A stretch of 64,000 nt of DNA from Pseudomonas sp. SJZ079 (lineage in GTDB: Bacteria > Pseudomonadota > Gammaproteobacteria > Pseudomonadales > Pseudomonadaceae). The notes beneath the pieces are model-generated. The model was not told the origin of the DNA. It worked only from the letters and a program-made list of their open reading frames with translations, and did not search any database. The stretch lies in contig NZ_VIUH01000003.1 of NCBI RefSeq assembly GCF_007993865.1, positions 238,061-302,060 on the forward strand. The letters run 5' to 3'. The position numbers were made by a program, and so were the translations under genes. Position 1 is the first letter of the stretch. Each line of letters starts with the position of its first letter. Positions 11,551 to 21,351 of the stretch are shown here, one piece after another.

Positions 11551-12039
11551 TCAGACGGGTAGGCGCTCCAGTCCTGCGAAGGGACAAGCCGCGAGCAGTT
11601 CGCTGAGTGCCCGGCCGTCGGGCAAACGCAAGGCGGGCGCCAGCTCGGCCAGGGGGTACAAAACGAAGGCACGGGCATGCATATGGTAATGCGGGACTGT
11701 CAGGCGGGCTTGGTTCAGCAGGCGCTCGCCAAACAACAGAATGTCCAGGTCGAGGGTGCGTGGTCCCCAGCGCTCGGCCTTGCGTTCGCGGCCTTGACTC
11801 AGCTCGATGGCTTGCAGGGCGTCGAGCAAGACCAGCGGCTCAAGCGCGCTATCCAGTGCGGCGACCGCGTTGACGTAGCGCGGTTGATCCGCAGGGCCGA
11901 GCGGGTCGCTGGCATAGAATGAGGAGCGGGCCAACAACTGCGTCTGCGGCAAGGCGGCCAGCGCTGTCAGGGCGCCGCGCAGTTGCTCGAGCGGTTCGGC
12001 CAGGTTGCTGCCGAGGCCGATATAGACGCGTTCCATCAC
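11551..12039 (-). CDS. folK: HPPK: 2-amino-4-hydroxy-6-hydroxymethyldihydropteridine diphosphokinase
   Basis: 162 residues from a GTG at 12039 (an ATG follows as the second codon). Transfers pyrophosphate from ATP to the pterin in folate synthesis. The HPPK signature RWGPRTLDLDILL is intact, and the N-terminal VYIGLGSNL is typical. It overlaps pcnB: GTGATGG contains both the folK start and the pcnB TGA, so translation of folK is likely coupled to pcnB. 278 bp of gene-free sequence separate it from panB, so panB may have its own promoter. Confidence 0.95.
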   Translation of the reverse strand: MMERVYIGLGSNLAEPLEQLRGALTALAALPQTQLLARSSFYASDPLGPADQPRYVNAVAALDSALEPLVLLDALQAIELSQGRERKAERWGPRTLDLDILLFGERLLNQARLTVPHYHMHARAFVLYPLAELAPALRLPDGRALSELLAACPFAGLERLPV

Positions 12040-13442
12040 TCCTGCTCCGGCCTCGCAGCACCTTCGCCGCTGGGGCTGCGCTTGCGTTTGCCGCCGCTAC
12101 GCTTACGTTTGCGCGGTGCGCCAGGGCCGTCGTCCTTGCTGCTGAGGTCGCGAATCATGCCGCGTCGTTCGCTGTCGCTGGCGTCCTGATAGTCAGTCCA
12201 CCAGTCGCCGAGGCCGTCGGTCTGCTCGCCCGCGCTTTCGCGCAGCAGGAGGAAGTCGTAGCCGGCGCGGAAGCGGGAGTTGTCCAGCAGCATGTCGGCG
12301 CGCTTGCCGCTGCGTCGCGGCAGGCGCTCTTGCATGTCCCATATTTCGCGGATCGGCAGGGTGAAGCGTTTCGGTACGGCGATGCGTTGGCACTGCTCGG
12401 CGATCAGCTCGTGGGCGGCTTCCTGCATCGCCGGAATCGGCGGCATGCCGCGTTCCTGCAGCTGCAATACGCGGGCTGGCAGCGCCGGCCAGAGCAGGGC
12501 GGCGAAGAGAAACGCTGGGGTCACCGTTTTGCCCTGCTGGATGCGCAGGTCGGTATTGGCCAGGGCATTGCGGATCAACTGGTCGGTGTAGTCAGGGTTC
12601 TGCTTGAGCGCCGCGGCACTGGCGGGGAACAGTTGGCCGAACAAACCGTAGTCGACCAACAGTTCATAGGTGTATTCGGCGTAACCGGCGAGGAACAGCT
12701 TGAGGACCTCGTCGAACAGGCGTGCCGAGGGAATCTCGCGGAGCATCGGTGCCAGCTTGTAGATCGGCGCGGCACTGTGTTTCTCGATCTCGAAATCCAG
12801 CTTGGCGGCAAAACGCACCGCCCGCAGCATGCGTACCGGGTCTTCCTGGTAGCGCTGGGTCGGGTCGCCGATCAGGCGGATCAGCTGGTTGCGAATGTCA
12901 TGCACGCCATTGGCGTAATCGAGAATGCGCTCGCTGCCCGGGTCGTAATACAGGGCATTGATGGTGAAGTCGCGGCGCTGGGCGTCGTCTTCCAGGCTGC
13001 CGTAGACGTTGTCGCGCAGAATTCGCCCGCTTTCATTGCGCGAGGACAGGTTGCTGTTCTCTTCTTCCTCACCCTGCGGGTGATTGGCGCGGAAGGTGGC
13101 GACTTCGATGATCTCCCGGCCGAAATGCACGTGTACCAGCTTGAAGCGACGACCGATTACCCGTGCATTGCGAAACTCGGCGCGCACCTGCTCGGGTGTC
13201 GCGCTGGTGGCCACGTCGAAGTCTTTGGGGTCGATGTCCAGCAGCAGGTCGCGTACGCAGCCACCGACCAGATAGGCCTGGTAGCCGGCTTTCTGCAGGC
13301 GCTCGACGATACCTGTGGCGTAACGGCTGATTTGACCACGACGAATGGGGTGCTGGTGATTGCTCAGCACTTCTGGGGTGCTGTGCGAATGTTTGGCGCG
13401 GCGCAGTGGGGAGCGTAAAGACTTGAACAGCTTTTTCAGCAT
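12036..13442 (-). CDS. pcnB: Poly(A) polymerase I
   Basis: 468 residues from the ATG at 13442 (MLKKLFKSLRSPLRR); an in-frame GTG at 13451 is the alternative start, and neither has a good Shine-Dalgarno. Adds 3' poly(A) tails that mark RNA for decay. Class II nucleotidyltransferase head: LVGGCVRDLLLDIDPKDFD (GG and DxD region) and RRDFTINALYYD, then the RNA-binding neck. The C-terminus ends in a basic Lys/Arg-rich tail typical of proteobacterial PcnB. It lies just downstream of CrcZ and upstream of folK, as in other pseudomonads. Confidence 0.95.
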   Translation of the reverse strand: MLKKLFKSLRSPLRRAKHSHSTPEVLSNHQHPIRRGQISRYATGIVERLQKAGYQAYLVGGCVRDLLLDIDPKDFDVATSATPEQVRAEFRNARVIGRRFKLVHVHFGREIIEVATFRANHPQGEEEENSNLSSRNESGRILRDNVYGSLEDDAQRRDFTINALYYDPGSERILDYANGVHDIRNQLIRLIGDPTQRYQEDPVRMLRAVRFAAKLDFEIEKHSAAPIYKLAPMLREIPSARLFDEVLKLFLAGYAEYTYELLVDYGLFGQLFPASAAALKQNPDYTDQLIRNALANTDLRIQQGKTVTPAFLFAALLWPALPARVLQLQERGMPPIPAMQEAAHELIAEQCQRIAVPKRFTLPIREIWDMQERLPRRSGKRADMLLDNSRFRAGYDFLLLRESAGEQTDGLGDWWTDYQDASDSERRGMIRDLSSKDDGPGAPRKRKRSGGKRKRSPSGEGAARPEQE

Positions 13443-13569
13443 AAGGGGCACTGTTTGACGAAATGACCGGCCAGAATAAGGGGTGACCGCATGGATGCTG
13501 CGGATTCTAGCATTGAGTCGGGGGATGGTGTAGGAAGCGAGGGAAGGCAGTCGGAGCTGGGAGGGGTGA

Positions 13570-13945
13570 AGCTACTGGGGGAGCCTAAGCTCCCCCCCAA
13601 GTAGGTGCGTGCTTTGTTTTTATTATTATGGCGGGCTTGTTGTTTTTGTTGGTTTACCCGTTCCATTAAGTCAGAGACTCTAGGAAAACCTCCCAAGCTG
13701 GGAGTTAGTAGCAAACGGATTGCTTTGGATGCTGACGCTACCATGGTCGCGTGGCGACCTAACCAGTACAGGCACTGCCTTCGAGCAGTTTTATTGTTCT
13801 CAGCCTGGTTATGGGGCAAGCCCCAAAGGCAATTCCTCTCCAAAAGAATCAGTTAGCTGCGCCTCCGCCCTGTTGTTTTTGTTGTGCTGGAGTCGATACG
13901 TCTTGTTTTTATTGTCTGTGGCGTTGCTTGTTATTGTTGTTGTGC
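13570..13945 (-). ncRNA. crcZ: CrcZ, Hfq/Crc-titrating small RNA
   Basis: The 690-bp cbrB-pcnB gap encodes on the minus strand an RNA of about 375 nt with at least five A-rich CA motifs: AACAACAATAACAAG at its 5' end, GACAATAAAAACAAG, CACAACAAAAACAACA, GAACAATAAAACTG, CCAACAAAAACAACAAG and ATAATAATAAAAACAA. These are the AAnAAnAA sites by which CrcZ sequesters Hfq/Crc and relieves catabolite repression. Position, motif number and a CbrB-type sigma-54 promoter (13955-13971) all match known CrcZ. The predicted 5' end is G at 13945. The 3' end is set at a GGGGGAGC/GCTCCCCC hairpin (13577-13596). The ends are estimates. Confidence 0.9.
13577..13596 (-). terminator. 3' hairpin of CrcZ
   Basis: Perfect 8-bp stem GGGGGAGC / GCTCCCCC with a 4-nt loop. 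No U-tract follows on the minus strand. Confidence 0.55.
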
Positions 13946-13954
13946 CAGAGATAA

Positions 13955-13971
13955 AGCAGATGCCGTGCCAG
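13955..13971 (-). promoter_or_regulatory. Sigma-54 promoter of crcZ
   Basis: Minus-strand CTGGCACGGCATCTGCT has the -24 GG and -12 GC doublets with exact 10-nt spacing and is a close match to the RpoN consensus. It ends about 11 nt before the predicted CrcZ start. CbrB, encoded immediately upstream, is a sigma-54 activator and is the expected regulator. Confidence 0.88.
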
Positions 13972-14030
13972 TTTTTTAGAAGTCTTTTAAAACAAGGGCT
14001 TGCGTGGATTGTGTGGTAATCGGCAGCTAT

Positions 14031-14069
14031 AAAAAAGCCGGGTTCTCGTTACCATAAGACCCGGCTTTT
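14031..14069 (-). terminator. Rho-independent terminator of cbrB
   Basis: AAAAGCCGGGT / ACCCGGCTTTT stem, ending in six T on the minus strand, 70 bp beyond the cbrB stop and 60 bp before the crcZ promoter. It separates the cbrB message from CrcZ. Confidence 0.85.
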
Positions 14070-14138
14070 GTTACTAAGTGTTGAAACGGTAACAGCGCAG
14101 GGAACCTCTCGGGCATCCATCTGTCATCGCGGATCGGC

Positions 14139-15557
14139 TTACCCGGTAGTTGCGCCGGACTTGCGTCGCGGGATGCCCAGGCGCTGGCGGCGCTCCCACA
14201 GACACTTGCGACTGATGCCGAGCTTGCGCGCCAGTTCGGTCTCGGTCATGTGGTCCTGGTGTTCGAGGACGAAGTGCTGGAAGTAATCCTCCAATGACAG
14301 GTCTTCGGTGGGCTCAAGGCTGCTGTTGCTCGCCTGGTGGGGCAGGCCGACGAAGTCGTCTTCCTCTTCCAGGTCGCTCAACTCGATGTCGATGCCCAGC
14401 AACTCGGCCGAGATGGCCGTGCTCTCACAGAGAATGACCGCGCGCTCGATGGCGTTCTCCAGTTCGCGCACGTTACCCGGCCAGGGGTAATGGCGTATCG
14501 CTTGTTCGGCATCCGGGGCGAAGTGCAGATCGTCGCGGCCCTGACGCATGCACTGGCGCAGGAGAAAGGCGCGGGCGATTTCGCTGACGTCGGCGCCGCG
14601 CTCGCGCAGCGCCGGTAGCTTGAGGGCAATCACATGCAGGCGGTAATACAGGTCTTCGCGGAACTGGCCGATCTTGGCCAGGCCCTTGAGGTCGCGGTGA
14701 GTGGCGGCGATCAGGCGCACGTCGACTTTTTGCGACTGCACCGAACCGACCCGGCGGATTTCGCCTTCCTGCAGCACGCGCAGCAAGCGGGCCTGGGCCT
14801 CCAGCGGCAATTCGCCGATCTCATCGAGGAATAGAGTGCCGCCATCGGCGGCTTCGACCAGGCCGGCGCGACCGGCGCTGGCGCCAGTGAAGGCGCCTTT
14901 CTCGTGGCCGAACAGTTCGGACTCGATCAGCGATTCCGGGATCGCCGCGCAGTTCACCGAAATCAATGGCGCCTTGGCGCGTCTGGACAGGTTGTGCAGG
15001 GCGCGGGCAACCAGTTCTTTGCCGGTGCCGGACTCACCCTGAATCAGCACGTTGGAGTCGGTCGGCGCCACCTTGCGAATCTTGCTGTACAGCTCCTGCA
15101 TGGCTGGGCAGGAACCGATGATGCCAATCTCGCCGTTGCTGTTATCGACTGCCTTCTCGCTGGTGCGGTTGCCATTGCTGCGTTCGCTCGGGGCCTGCTT
15201 GGCTTGCTGGCGGTCGCTGAGGATGCGGGCCACCGCCTTGAGCATTTCATCATGGTCGAAGGGTTTGGCGATGTAGTCGACCGCGCCCATCTTCATCGAG
15301 TCGACCGCCGAGCGCAGGCTGGCGTAGCTGGTCATGATCAACACCGGCGTGCCTTCGCTGTGCTTGATCAGTTCGGTGCCGGGGGCACCCGGCAGGCGCA
15401 GATCACTGACGATCAGGTCGAAGCTGGGAATGCTGAAGCGCTCCTGCGCTTCCTGCACCGACCCGGCTTCGCTGACTTGGTATTGGTTGCGTTCCAGGAG
15501 GCGGCGAAGGGCGGAGCGGATAATGGTTTCGTCTTCGACGATCAGAATATGAGGCAT
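14139..15557 (-). CDS. cbrB: NtrC-family response regulator CbrB
   Basis: 472 residues. N-terminal receiver (phospho-acceptor Asp52 in IVSDLRLPG, Lys in YIAKPF), central AAA+ sigma-54 activation domain (Walker [15 protein letters not shown] loop, ATHRDL), C-terminal Fis-type helix-turn-helix ([17 protein letters not shown]). It activates sigma-54 promoters of catabolic genes and of crcZ on receiving phosphate from CbrA. It lies 34 bp downstream of cbrA on the same strand and is probably cotranscribed. The terminator at 14031-14069 ends the message. Confidence 0.96.
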   Translation of the reverse strand: MPHILIVEDETIIRSALRRLLERNQYQVSEAGSVQEAQERFSIPSFDLIVSDLRLPGAPGTELIKHSEGTPVLIMTSYASLRSAVDSMKMGAVDYIAKPFDHDEMLKAVARILSDRQQAKQAPSERSNGNRTSEKAVDNSNGEIGIIGSCPAMQELYSKIRKVAPTDSNVLIQGESGTGKELVARALHNLSRRAKAPLISVNCAAIPESLIESELFGHEKGAFTGASAGRAGLVEAADGGTLFLDEIGELPLEAQARLLRVLQEGEIRRVGSVQSQKVDVRLIAATHRDLKGLAKIGQFREDLYYRLHVIALKLPALRERGADVSEIARAFLLRQCMRQGRDDLHFAPDAEQAIRHYPWPGNVRELENAIERAVILCESTAISAELLGIDIELSDLEEEDDFVGLPHQASNSSLEPTEDLSLEDYFQHFVLEHQDHMTETELARKLGISRKCLWERRQRLGIPRRKSGATTG

Positions 15558-15591
15558 TAATACGGTCTCTTGGCGGTCTCAGGTCGCTGGT

Positions 15592-18546
15592 TCAAGTCGC
15601 TACGGACGTCGCCTCGACATGCCGCGGTAACGTCACCCGTATTCGGGTGCCGCGCTGTTGCTCGGGGTCTACCGGGCTGTCGATTGTTATCTGTCCATAA
15701 TGCTCTTCCACGATCGAATAGACCAGTGCGAGGCCAAGTCCCGTGCCTTTGCCGGGGTCCTTGGTGGTGAAGAACGGCTCGAACAAGCGCTCGATGATGG
15801 CCTTGGGAATGCCGCTGCCTTCGTCTTCGACAATCAGGTCGACGGTGTGCTCGGAGGCCTCGCTCCTGACCCGGATTGCCGCGCCTGGCGGCGACGCGTC
15901 GCGCGCATTGGACAGCAGGTTGATCAGCACTTGGGCGAGCCGCTGCGAATCACCTTCGGCCCAGTGATCGGGGTCGCACAGGTTGAAGAAGTGCACTTCG
16001 ACACTGAGCCGGTTGAGCGCTAGCAGGCCGATGGCATCCTGGGCCACCTGGGCCAGGCACACCGGCTCGTCGGCCTGTTGATGCTCGCCAGAGTGGGCGA
16101 AGCTCATCAGCGACTGGACGATGCGTGATACGCGTTTGGTCTGTTCGAGAATCTGTCCGCTGATTTCGGTCAGCTCGCTGTCGTCTTCGCGCTCCTCGCG
16201 CAGGTTTTGCGCCAGGCAGGCGATGCCGGTGATCGGGTTGCCGATCTCGTGCGCCACGCCGGCGGCCAGGCGACCGATGCTGGCCAGGCGCTCGGAGTGC
16301 ACCAACTTGTCTTCCAGGTACTGAGTTTCGGTGAGGTCCTCGACCAGCAGCACCAGACCGCTGTTGCCCGGGGTCAGTGGCTCGTCGATGGCCGCCTTGT
16401 GCAGGTTGAGCCAGCGTATCTGGCCGTCCAGCTCCAGTTGCTGTTTGTGCAGGTGCTGATCGGGCAGTTCGATGAAACGCTCCAGCAGATCGCGCCAGGG
16501 TTCGCCCAGGGTCGACAGGCGTGAACCGACCACGCGTTGCGCCGGCACCTCGGTGAGCTCTTCCATGGCCTTGTTCCACATCAGGATCTCCTGATCCTTG
16601 GCCAGCGAACAGACGCCCATCGGCAGCTCCTGCAGCGTCTGTCGATGGTAGCGGCGTAAGGTGTCGAGCTCGGCGGCCAGGCCGGTGAGGCGCGAGTGGT
16701 AGTCCTCCAGGCGGCTCTCGATGAAGTGGATGTCTTCGGTGACGTAGTTTTCGCTGCCGGATTTATACGGCAGGAAGGTTTCGACGATGTCCTGCGCGAC
16801 GCTCGGCCCCATCAAACCGGAGAGGTTGGCCTCGATGCGGTCGCGCAAGCGGCGCAGGGCATAGGGACGGCCCTCGTCGAACGGCAAATGCAGATCGCGC
16901 AACGCCTGCTCGACCTCGCGCTGCGCCGTCTTGGCGCCCAACGGTTTGGCCAGCTGGGTGGCGAACTCCTGCGGCGACAGCGCCAACAGCTCGCGCCGTT
17001 GCGGGCGTCGGACATTGTCCACGGCGCAAGCTTCGGCGGCGCTCTTTTCCTCGGCGCTGGCCTCGGTAAACAGCGAGACCAGGGTGAACGCCAGCACGTT
17101 GGCCGCCAGCGAGGCGATCGCGGCCATGTGCCAACTGCTGTCATCGAGCACATACACCACATCGAAAAACGGCAGGTAGAGGCCTTGCAGGTTGCCCAGC
17201 ATCGGCAGCAGCATGCCCACCACCCAGACACCGATGCCCATCAGCAGGCCGGCGATAAAGCCGCGACGGTTGGCGGTCGGCCAATACAGCACCGAGAGCA
17301 CGCCGGGGAGAAACTGCAGGGTGGCGACGAAGGCGACGATGCCCAGATTGGCCAGATCCTGCTCGGCGCCGAGTAATAGGTAGAAGCCGTAGCCGGCCAT
17401 GATGGTGACGGAGATCAGCGCGCGCCGCGTCCACTTCAGCCAGCGATAGATATTGCCCTCGGCCGGCGGCTGGTACAGCGGCAATACCACGTGGTTGAGC
17501 AGCATGCCGGACAGCGCCAGGGTGGTGACGATGATCAAGCCGCTGGAGGCGGAGAGGCCGCCGACATAGGCGATCAGCGCCAGGGTCTGGCTGTTGACCG
17601 CGATGCCCAGGCCGAGGGTGAAGTACTCGGGGTTGGTGGTGGCCCCGAGTTTCAGGCTGGCCCAGAGGATCAGCGGCACCGCCAGGCTCATCAGCAGCAG
17701 GAACAGCGGCAACCCCCAGCTCGCGCTGACCATGGCCCGTGGATTGAGGTTCTCGGTAAAGGTCATGTGGTACATGTGCGGCATGACGATGGCCGAGGCG
17801 AAGAACACCAGCAGCAGCGTGCGCCAGGGACCTTCCTGCAATGGCGTGTGCAGACTGCTCAGCACACCCTGGTTTTGCACCAGCCACAGCTCCAGATCCT
17901 TAGGACCGTCGAATACGCCATACAGCGCGTACAGGCCGATGACACCGAGGGCGACCAGCTTGACCACCGATTCGAAGGCGATGGCGAACACCAGGCCTTC
18001 GTGTTTCTCGCGCGTGGCGATATGCCGGGCGCCGAACAGAATGGTGAACAGGATGATCAGCCCGCAATAGCTCAGGGCGACGCGTTCCTTCAGCGGCTCC
18101 TGGGTGAGGATGCCGATCGAGTCGGTCACTGCCTGCATCTGTAGGGCCAGCAAGGGCAGCACGCCAATCAGCATGAACACGGTGGTCAGGGCACCGGCCC
18201 AGGTGCTGCGAAAGCGAAAGGCGAACAGGTCGGCCAGTGAGGATAGTTGATAGGTGCGGGTGATACGCAGGATCGGGTAGAGCAGCACCGGTGCCAGCAG
18301 GAAGGCCCCGGACACCCCGAGGTAGCTGGCGAGAAAGCCATAACCGTATTGGTAGGCCAGGCCGACCGTGCCGTAGAACGCCCAGGCGCTGGCGTATACG
18401 CCGAGCGACAGGGTGTAGGTCAGTGGATGGCGGATGATCCAGCGTGGGATCAGGCCGTGCTCGCTGATCCAGGCCACGCCGAACAGAACCAGCAGGTAGG
18501 CGGCGCTGATCAGGATCAGCTGGCTTAGGCTAAAGCTCGTCAGCAT
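15592..18546 (-). CDS. cbrA: CbrA, transporter-sensor histidine kinase
   Basis: 984 residues from the ATG at 18546 (a GTG precedes it in frame). The first half is an SLC5/sodium-solute symporter domain with about 12-13 membrane segments (from [18 protein letters not shown] on). A soluble connector (STAC-type) and a PAS-like segment ([18 protein letters not shown]) follow, then a histidine kinase: H-box [15 protein letters not shown]-box [10 protein letters not shown]-boxes VEDEGSGIP and [15 protein letters not shown]. With CbrB it controls use of amino acids such as histidine and other poor carbon sources. Its start overlaps by 17 nt a 29-codon ORF (18530-18619) made from a copy of the cbrX 3' end; see that entry. 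Confidence 0.96.
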   Translation of the reverse strand: MLTSFSLSQLILISAAYLLVLFGVAWISEHGLIPRWIIRHPLTYTLSLGVYASAWAFYGTVGLAYQYGYGFLASYLGVSGAFLLAPVLLYPILRITRTYQLSSLADLFAFRFRSTWAGALTTVFMLIGVLPLLALQMQAVTDSIGILTQEPLKERVALSYCGLIILFTILFGARHIATREKHEGLVFAIAFESVVKLVALGVIGLYALYGVFDGPKDLELWLVQNQGVLSSLHTPLQEGPWRTLLLVFFASAIVMPHMYHMTFTENLNPRAMVSASWGLPLFLLLMSLAVPLILWASLKLGATTNPEYFTLGLGIAVNSQTLALIAYVGGLSASSGLIIVTTLALSGMLLNHVVLPLYQPPAEGNIYRWLKWTRRALISVTIMAGYGFYLLLGAEQDLANLGIVAFVATLQFLPGVLSVLYWPTANRRGFIAGLLMGIGVWVVGMLLPMLGNLQGLYLPFFDVVYVLDDSSWHMAAIASLAANVLAFTLVSLFTEASAEEKSAAEACAVDNVRRPQRRELLALSPQEFATQLAKPLGAKTAQREVEQALRDLHLPFDEGRPYALRRLRDRIEANLSGLMGPSVAQDIVETFLPYKSGSENYVTEDIHFIESRLEDYHSRLTGLAAELDTLRRYHRQTLQELPMGVCSLAKDQEILMWNKAMEELTEVPAQRVVGSRLSTLGEPWRDLLERFIELPDQHLHKQQLELDGQIRWLNLHKAAIDEPLTPGNSGLVLLVEDLTETQYLEDKLVHSERLASIGRLAAGVAHEIGNPITGIACLAQNLREEREDDSELTEISGQILEQTKRVSRIVQSLMSFAHSGEHQQADEPVCLAQVAQDAIGLLALNRLSVEVHFFNLCDPDHWAEGDSQRLAQVLINLLSNARDASPPGAAIRVRSEASEHTVDLIVEDEGSGIPKAIIERLFEPFFTTKDPGKGTGLGLALVYSIVEEHYGQITIDSPVDPEQQRGTRIRVTLPRHVEATSVAT

Positions 18547-18619
18547 CACATCGGCTCTGCGAATAAGGGCAAGGGGCGGTCACTGGGTTTCGCCGCCGCG
18601 CCTCAGAGTTCATCGGCAT
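18530..18619 (-). CDS. 29-codon relay ORF overlapping cbrA start
   Basis: ATG at 18619, in the repeat copy nearest cbrA, then a stop TAG at 18530-18532, 17 nt inside cbrA. The peptide begins MPMNSEARR and ends QSRCDADEL, the last part being a divergent copy of the cbrX C-terminus. Its start overlaps the stop of the preceding repeat ORF by the same 17 nt. It is probably not functional as a peptide but positioned to pass ribosomes to the cbrA start. Existence is certain as an open frame; translation is inferred. Confidence 0.5.
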   Translation of the reverse strand: MPMNSEARRRNPVTAPCPYSQSRCDADEL

Positions 18620-18922
18620 CGCGTTGGCTCTGCGAATAAGGGCAAGGGGCGGTCATCAAGTTTCGCCGCTGCATATCAGAGTTCATCGGCATCACGTTGG
18701 CTCTGCGAATAAGGGGAAGGGCGGTCACCAGGTTTCGCCGTCGCGACTCAGAGTTCATCGGCATCGCGTTGGCTCTGCGAGTAAGGGTAAGGGTGGTCAC
18801 CAGGTTTCGCCGCTGCGACTCAGAGTTCATCGGCATCGCGTTGGCTCTGCGAATATGGGTAAGGGCGGTCACCAGGTTTCGCCGCTGCGACTCAGAGTTC
18901 ATCGGCATCACGTTGGCTCTGC
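18554..18922. repeat. 72-73 bp tandem array at the cbrX-cbrA junction
   Basis: The marker GCTCTGC on the plus strand recurs at 18554, 18627, 18700, 18772, 18844 and 18916, that is at spacings of 73, 73, 72, 72 and 72 bp. Each unit holds the last codons of cbrX (QSQRDADEL-stop), the overlapping GTGATGCCGATG or CGATGCCGATG restart, and about 45 bp of spacer. The copy touching cbrA is the most diverged ([13 protein letters not shown]) and looks like the original junction. Units differ by a few substitutions, so the array is not brand new. Whole units are repeated with no unique spacers, so this is not CRISPR. Confidence 0.95.
18603..18908 (-). CDS. 101-codon repeat-encoded ORF between cbrX and cbrA
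   Basis: ATG at 18908, 17 nt before the end of the cbrX stop; stop TGA at 18603-18605. Because three units are exactly 72 bp, the frame stays open and yields repeats of MPMNSES(Q/R)RRNLV plus a linker ending RRANA, four times. The first 73-bp unit shifts the frame into the cbrX reading and ends QSQRDADEL-stop. Arg-rich, with no known domain. It may exist only to keep translation coupled from cbrX to cbrA. Whether a stable protein is made is unknown. Confidence 0.5.
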   Translation of the reverse strand: MPMNSESQRRNLVTALTHIRRANAMPMNSESQRRNLVTTLTLTRRANAMPMNSESRRRNLVTALPLIRRANVMPMNSDMQRRNLMTAPCPYSQSQRDADEL

Positions 18923-19068
18923 AGGATAAAGGTCACCACGATCAGGATCAGCCAGAGCAGATAAGGCCGATACCACGCGCCATTGGGGTCGATCCACCAG
19001 TCCATGATGGCCGGGGAAAACAGGTAGATCCCCACCACCAAGATCAGAACCAATCGATAGATATACAT
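18892..19068 (-). CDS. cbrX: CbrX, small membrane protein upstream of cbrA
   Basis: 58 residues, start MYIYRLVLILVVGIYLFSP with AAAGAGATG just upstream. Two hydrophobic segments, about residues 5-20 and 38-51, flank a loop with WWIDPNGAWYRPY, and the tail is QSQRDADEL. A small protein with this sequence pattern precedes cbrA in pseudomonads, where its 3' end overlaps cbrA and translation is coupled. Here the overlap has been multiplied into the array at 18554-18922, so cbrX no longer touches cbrA directly. In P. aeruginosa it follows gluQ; here a DUF808 gene is upstream instead. Confidence 0.85.
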   Translation of the reverse strand: MYIYRLVLILVVGIYLFSPAIMDWWIDPNGAWYRPYLLWLILIVVTFILQSQRDADEL

Positions 19069-19174
19069 GCCGCATCTCTTTGCGAGGATGGCGCGATGGT
19101 AACGGATGCGCAGCCGCCTGCGTAGGCTGCGTCTGCTGACTGCAGTAGGTTGCAGCCGTGGTGACAAGCGGCTG

Positions 19175-20116
<942 letters not shown>

Positions 20117-20256
20117 GCCAATCGTTCCTTATTTATCGGGAGATGGAAAACCTACGGCGCCGATTATGTCAGGCGGGTGCGTCCTGAACCTATCGCCAGC
20201 CTCGCTCGCTCGCTCACTCATCTAGCTGACTCAGCAGGCGCAAGGGACTCGCAGCG

Positions 20257-20844
20257 TTAGTCGGGCTGGCGATCCGCCCACTTGGGCGTGGCGCAAGGTT
20301 GCCAAAGGCGTAACGCATTGAGCAGCTCGGCCGGCGATTCGCTGAGTTGCAACATGGCGCGGTGCTGCGAGCGCACGAAGCGTTCGGCCACCAGGTGGTC
20401 GAGAAACTCACCAAGCTTGGCGTAGAAGCCGTCGACGTCGAGCAGGCCGAGCGGCTTGCCGTGGTAGCCGAGCTGGCCCCAGGTCCACACTTCGAACAGC
20501 TCCTCCAGGGTGCCGAGGCCGCCGGGCAGGGCGATAAAGGCGTCGCTGAGTTCGGCCATGCGGGCTTTGCGCGCGTGCATGCCGTCGACCACTTCCAGGC
20601 GAGTCAGGCCCGGATGGCCGATCTCGGCGCGCTCCAGGCTCTGCGGGATGATGCCGATGACTTCACCGCCTGCGGCCAAGGCGGCATCGGCGACCACACC
20701 CATCAAGCCAACCGCGCCACCGCCATAGACCAAGCGCAGGCCTTGTTCGGCCAGGTGACGGCCGAGACTTTCCGCCGCTTGTCGATAGATAGGTTGGGCG
20801 CCGGGGCTGGCGCCACAGAATACGCAAATGGAACGCAGGGTCAT
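20257..20844 (-). CDS. LOG-family phosphoribohydrolase (TIGR00730 type)
   Basis: 195 residues. Contains the family signatures GGGAVGLMG (41-49) and PGGLGTLEE (107-115), with [10 protein letters not shown] between them. LOG proteins cleave nucleoside 5'-monophosphates to base and ribose-5-phosphate; bacterial members often act on AMP or cytokinin monophosphates. It was formerly annotated as lysine decarboxylase, which the motif does not support. It lies alone between DUF808 and a small ORF on the same strand. Confidence 0.9.
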   Translation of the reverse strand: MTLRSICVFCGASPGAQPIYRQAAESLGRHLAEQGLRLVYGGGAVGLMGVVADAALAAGGEVIGIIPQSLERAEIGHPGLTRLEVVDGMHARKARMAELSDAFIALPGGLGTLEELFEVWTWGQLGYHGKPLGLLDVDGFYAKLGEFLDHLVAERFVRSQHRAMLQLSESPAELLNALRLWQPCATPKWADRQPD

Positions 20845-21351
20845 GGTCGATCCGTGAGTGTCGGCAAGACCTGCAGGGTAGCGGTTGTGGCGCCTGAGTC
20901 CAATCGTTCAGCCGGCAAAGTGCTCGTCAGGGGAGGCGCCACAAGCGCCACAGGCATAGGCGGCCAGCAGGCTGTGCAATAGGCTAGAAAAGGACATGTC
21001 GATTCTTCCTTGGGATTGAGCAGGCAGGCTATCGCTCGCATGGCCGACGGACCTGTTGATTGTTGCGATAGGTGCGATAGCGTTCTCCAGAGTCTAGTGG
21101 TCGTTCATGGCGACGCCACTCGAGCTGTTCGCGGCCCCAGAAGTCTGCTTCTTGGCCGCGCGACTGCATGACTAAACGGAATGATGTGGCGAATAAAGGT
21201 TGCTTGTTGTGCTGCGCGCGCCCGGCTATTACTTGAGCCGCGTGAATTTATCGCAAGCGGATCCGCAGCCCATTCAGGGGGGCTTGCCTCGATAAATCCA
21301 CTGTCGACTCGCTACCGTATTGACCCCTATGCCGCCGTTAAGGATTGAGCA
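20845..21351. other. Intergenic region with one candidate small ORF
   Basis: 507 bp between the LOG gene and the divergent FAD oxidoreductase gene. Besides the 29-codon candidate at 20908-20997 no gene is seen. Promoters for both flanking genes should lie here. AAGGA precedes the oxidoreductase ATG. Confidence 0.5.
20908..20997 (-). CDS. Candidate 29-aa small protein
   Basis: ATG at 20997 preceded by AAGGAAG at ideal spacing (7 nt), stop TGA at 20908. The peptide has a hydrophobic start (MSFSSLLHSLLAAYA) and then CGACGASPDEHFAG, with two cysteines in a C-x-x-C arrangement. No family recognised. The good ribosome site and non-random composition argue for translation; the size and lack of homologue knowledge argue caution. 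Confidence 0.4.
   Translation of the reverse strand: MSFSSLLHSLLAAYACGACGASPDEHFAG

Noticed and set aside
18554..18922. CRISPR array
   Set aside because: The entire 72-73 bp unit is repeated with no unique spacers, the units contain cbrX coding sequence, and no cas genes are near.
20200..20220. GCTC microsatellite near the DUF808 start
   Set aside because: Only about four short units outside any coding region. Too short to support a phase-variation claim.
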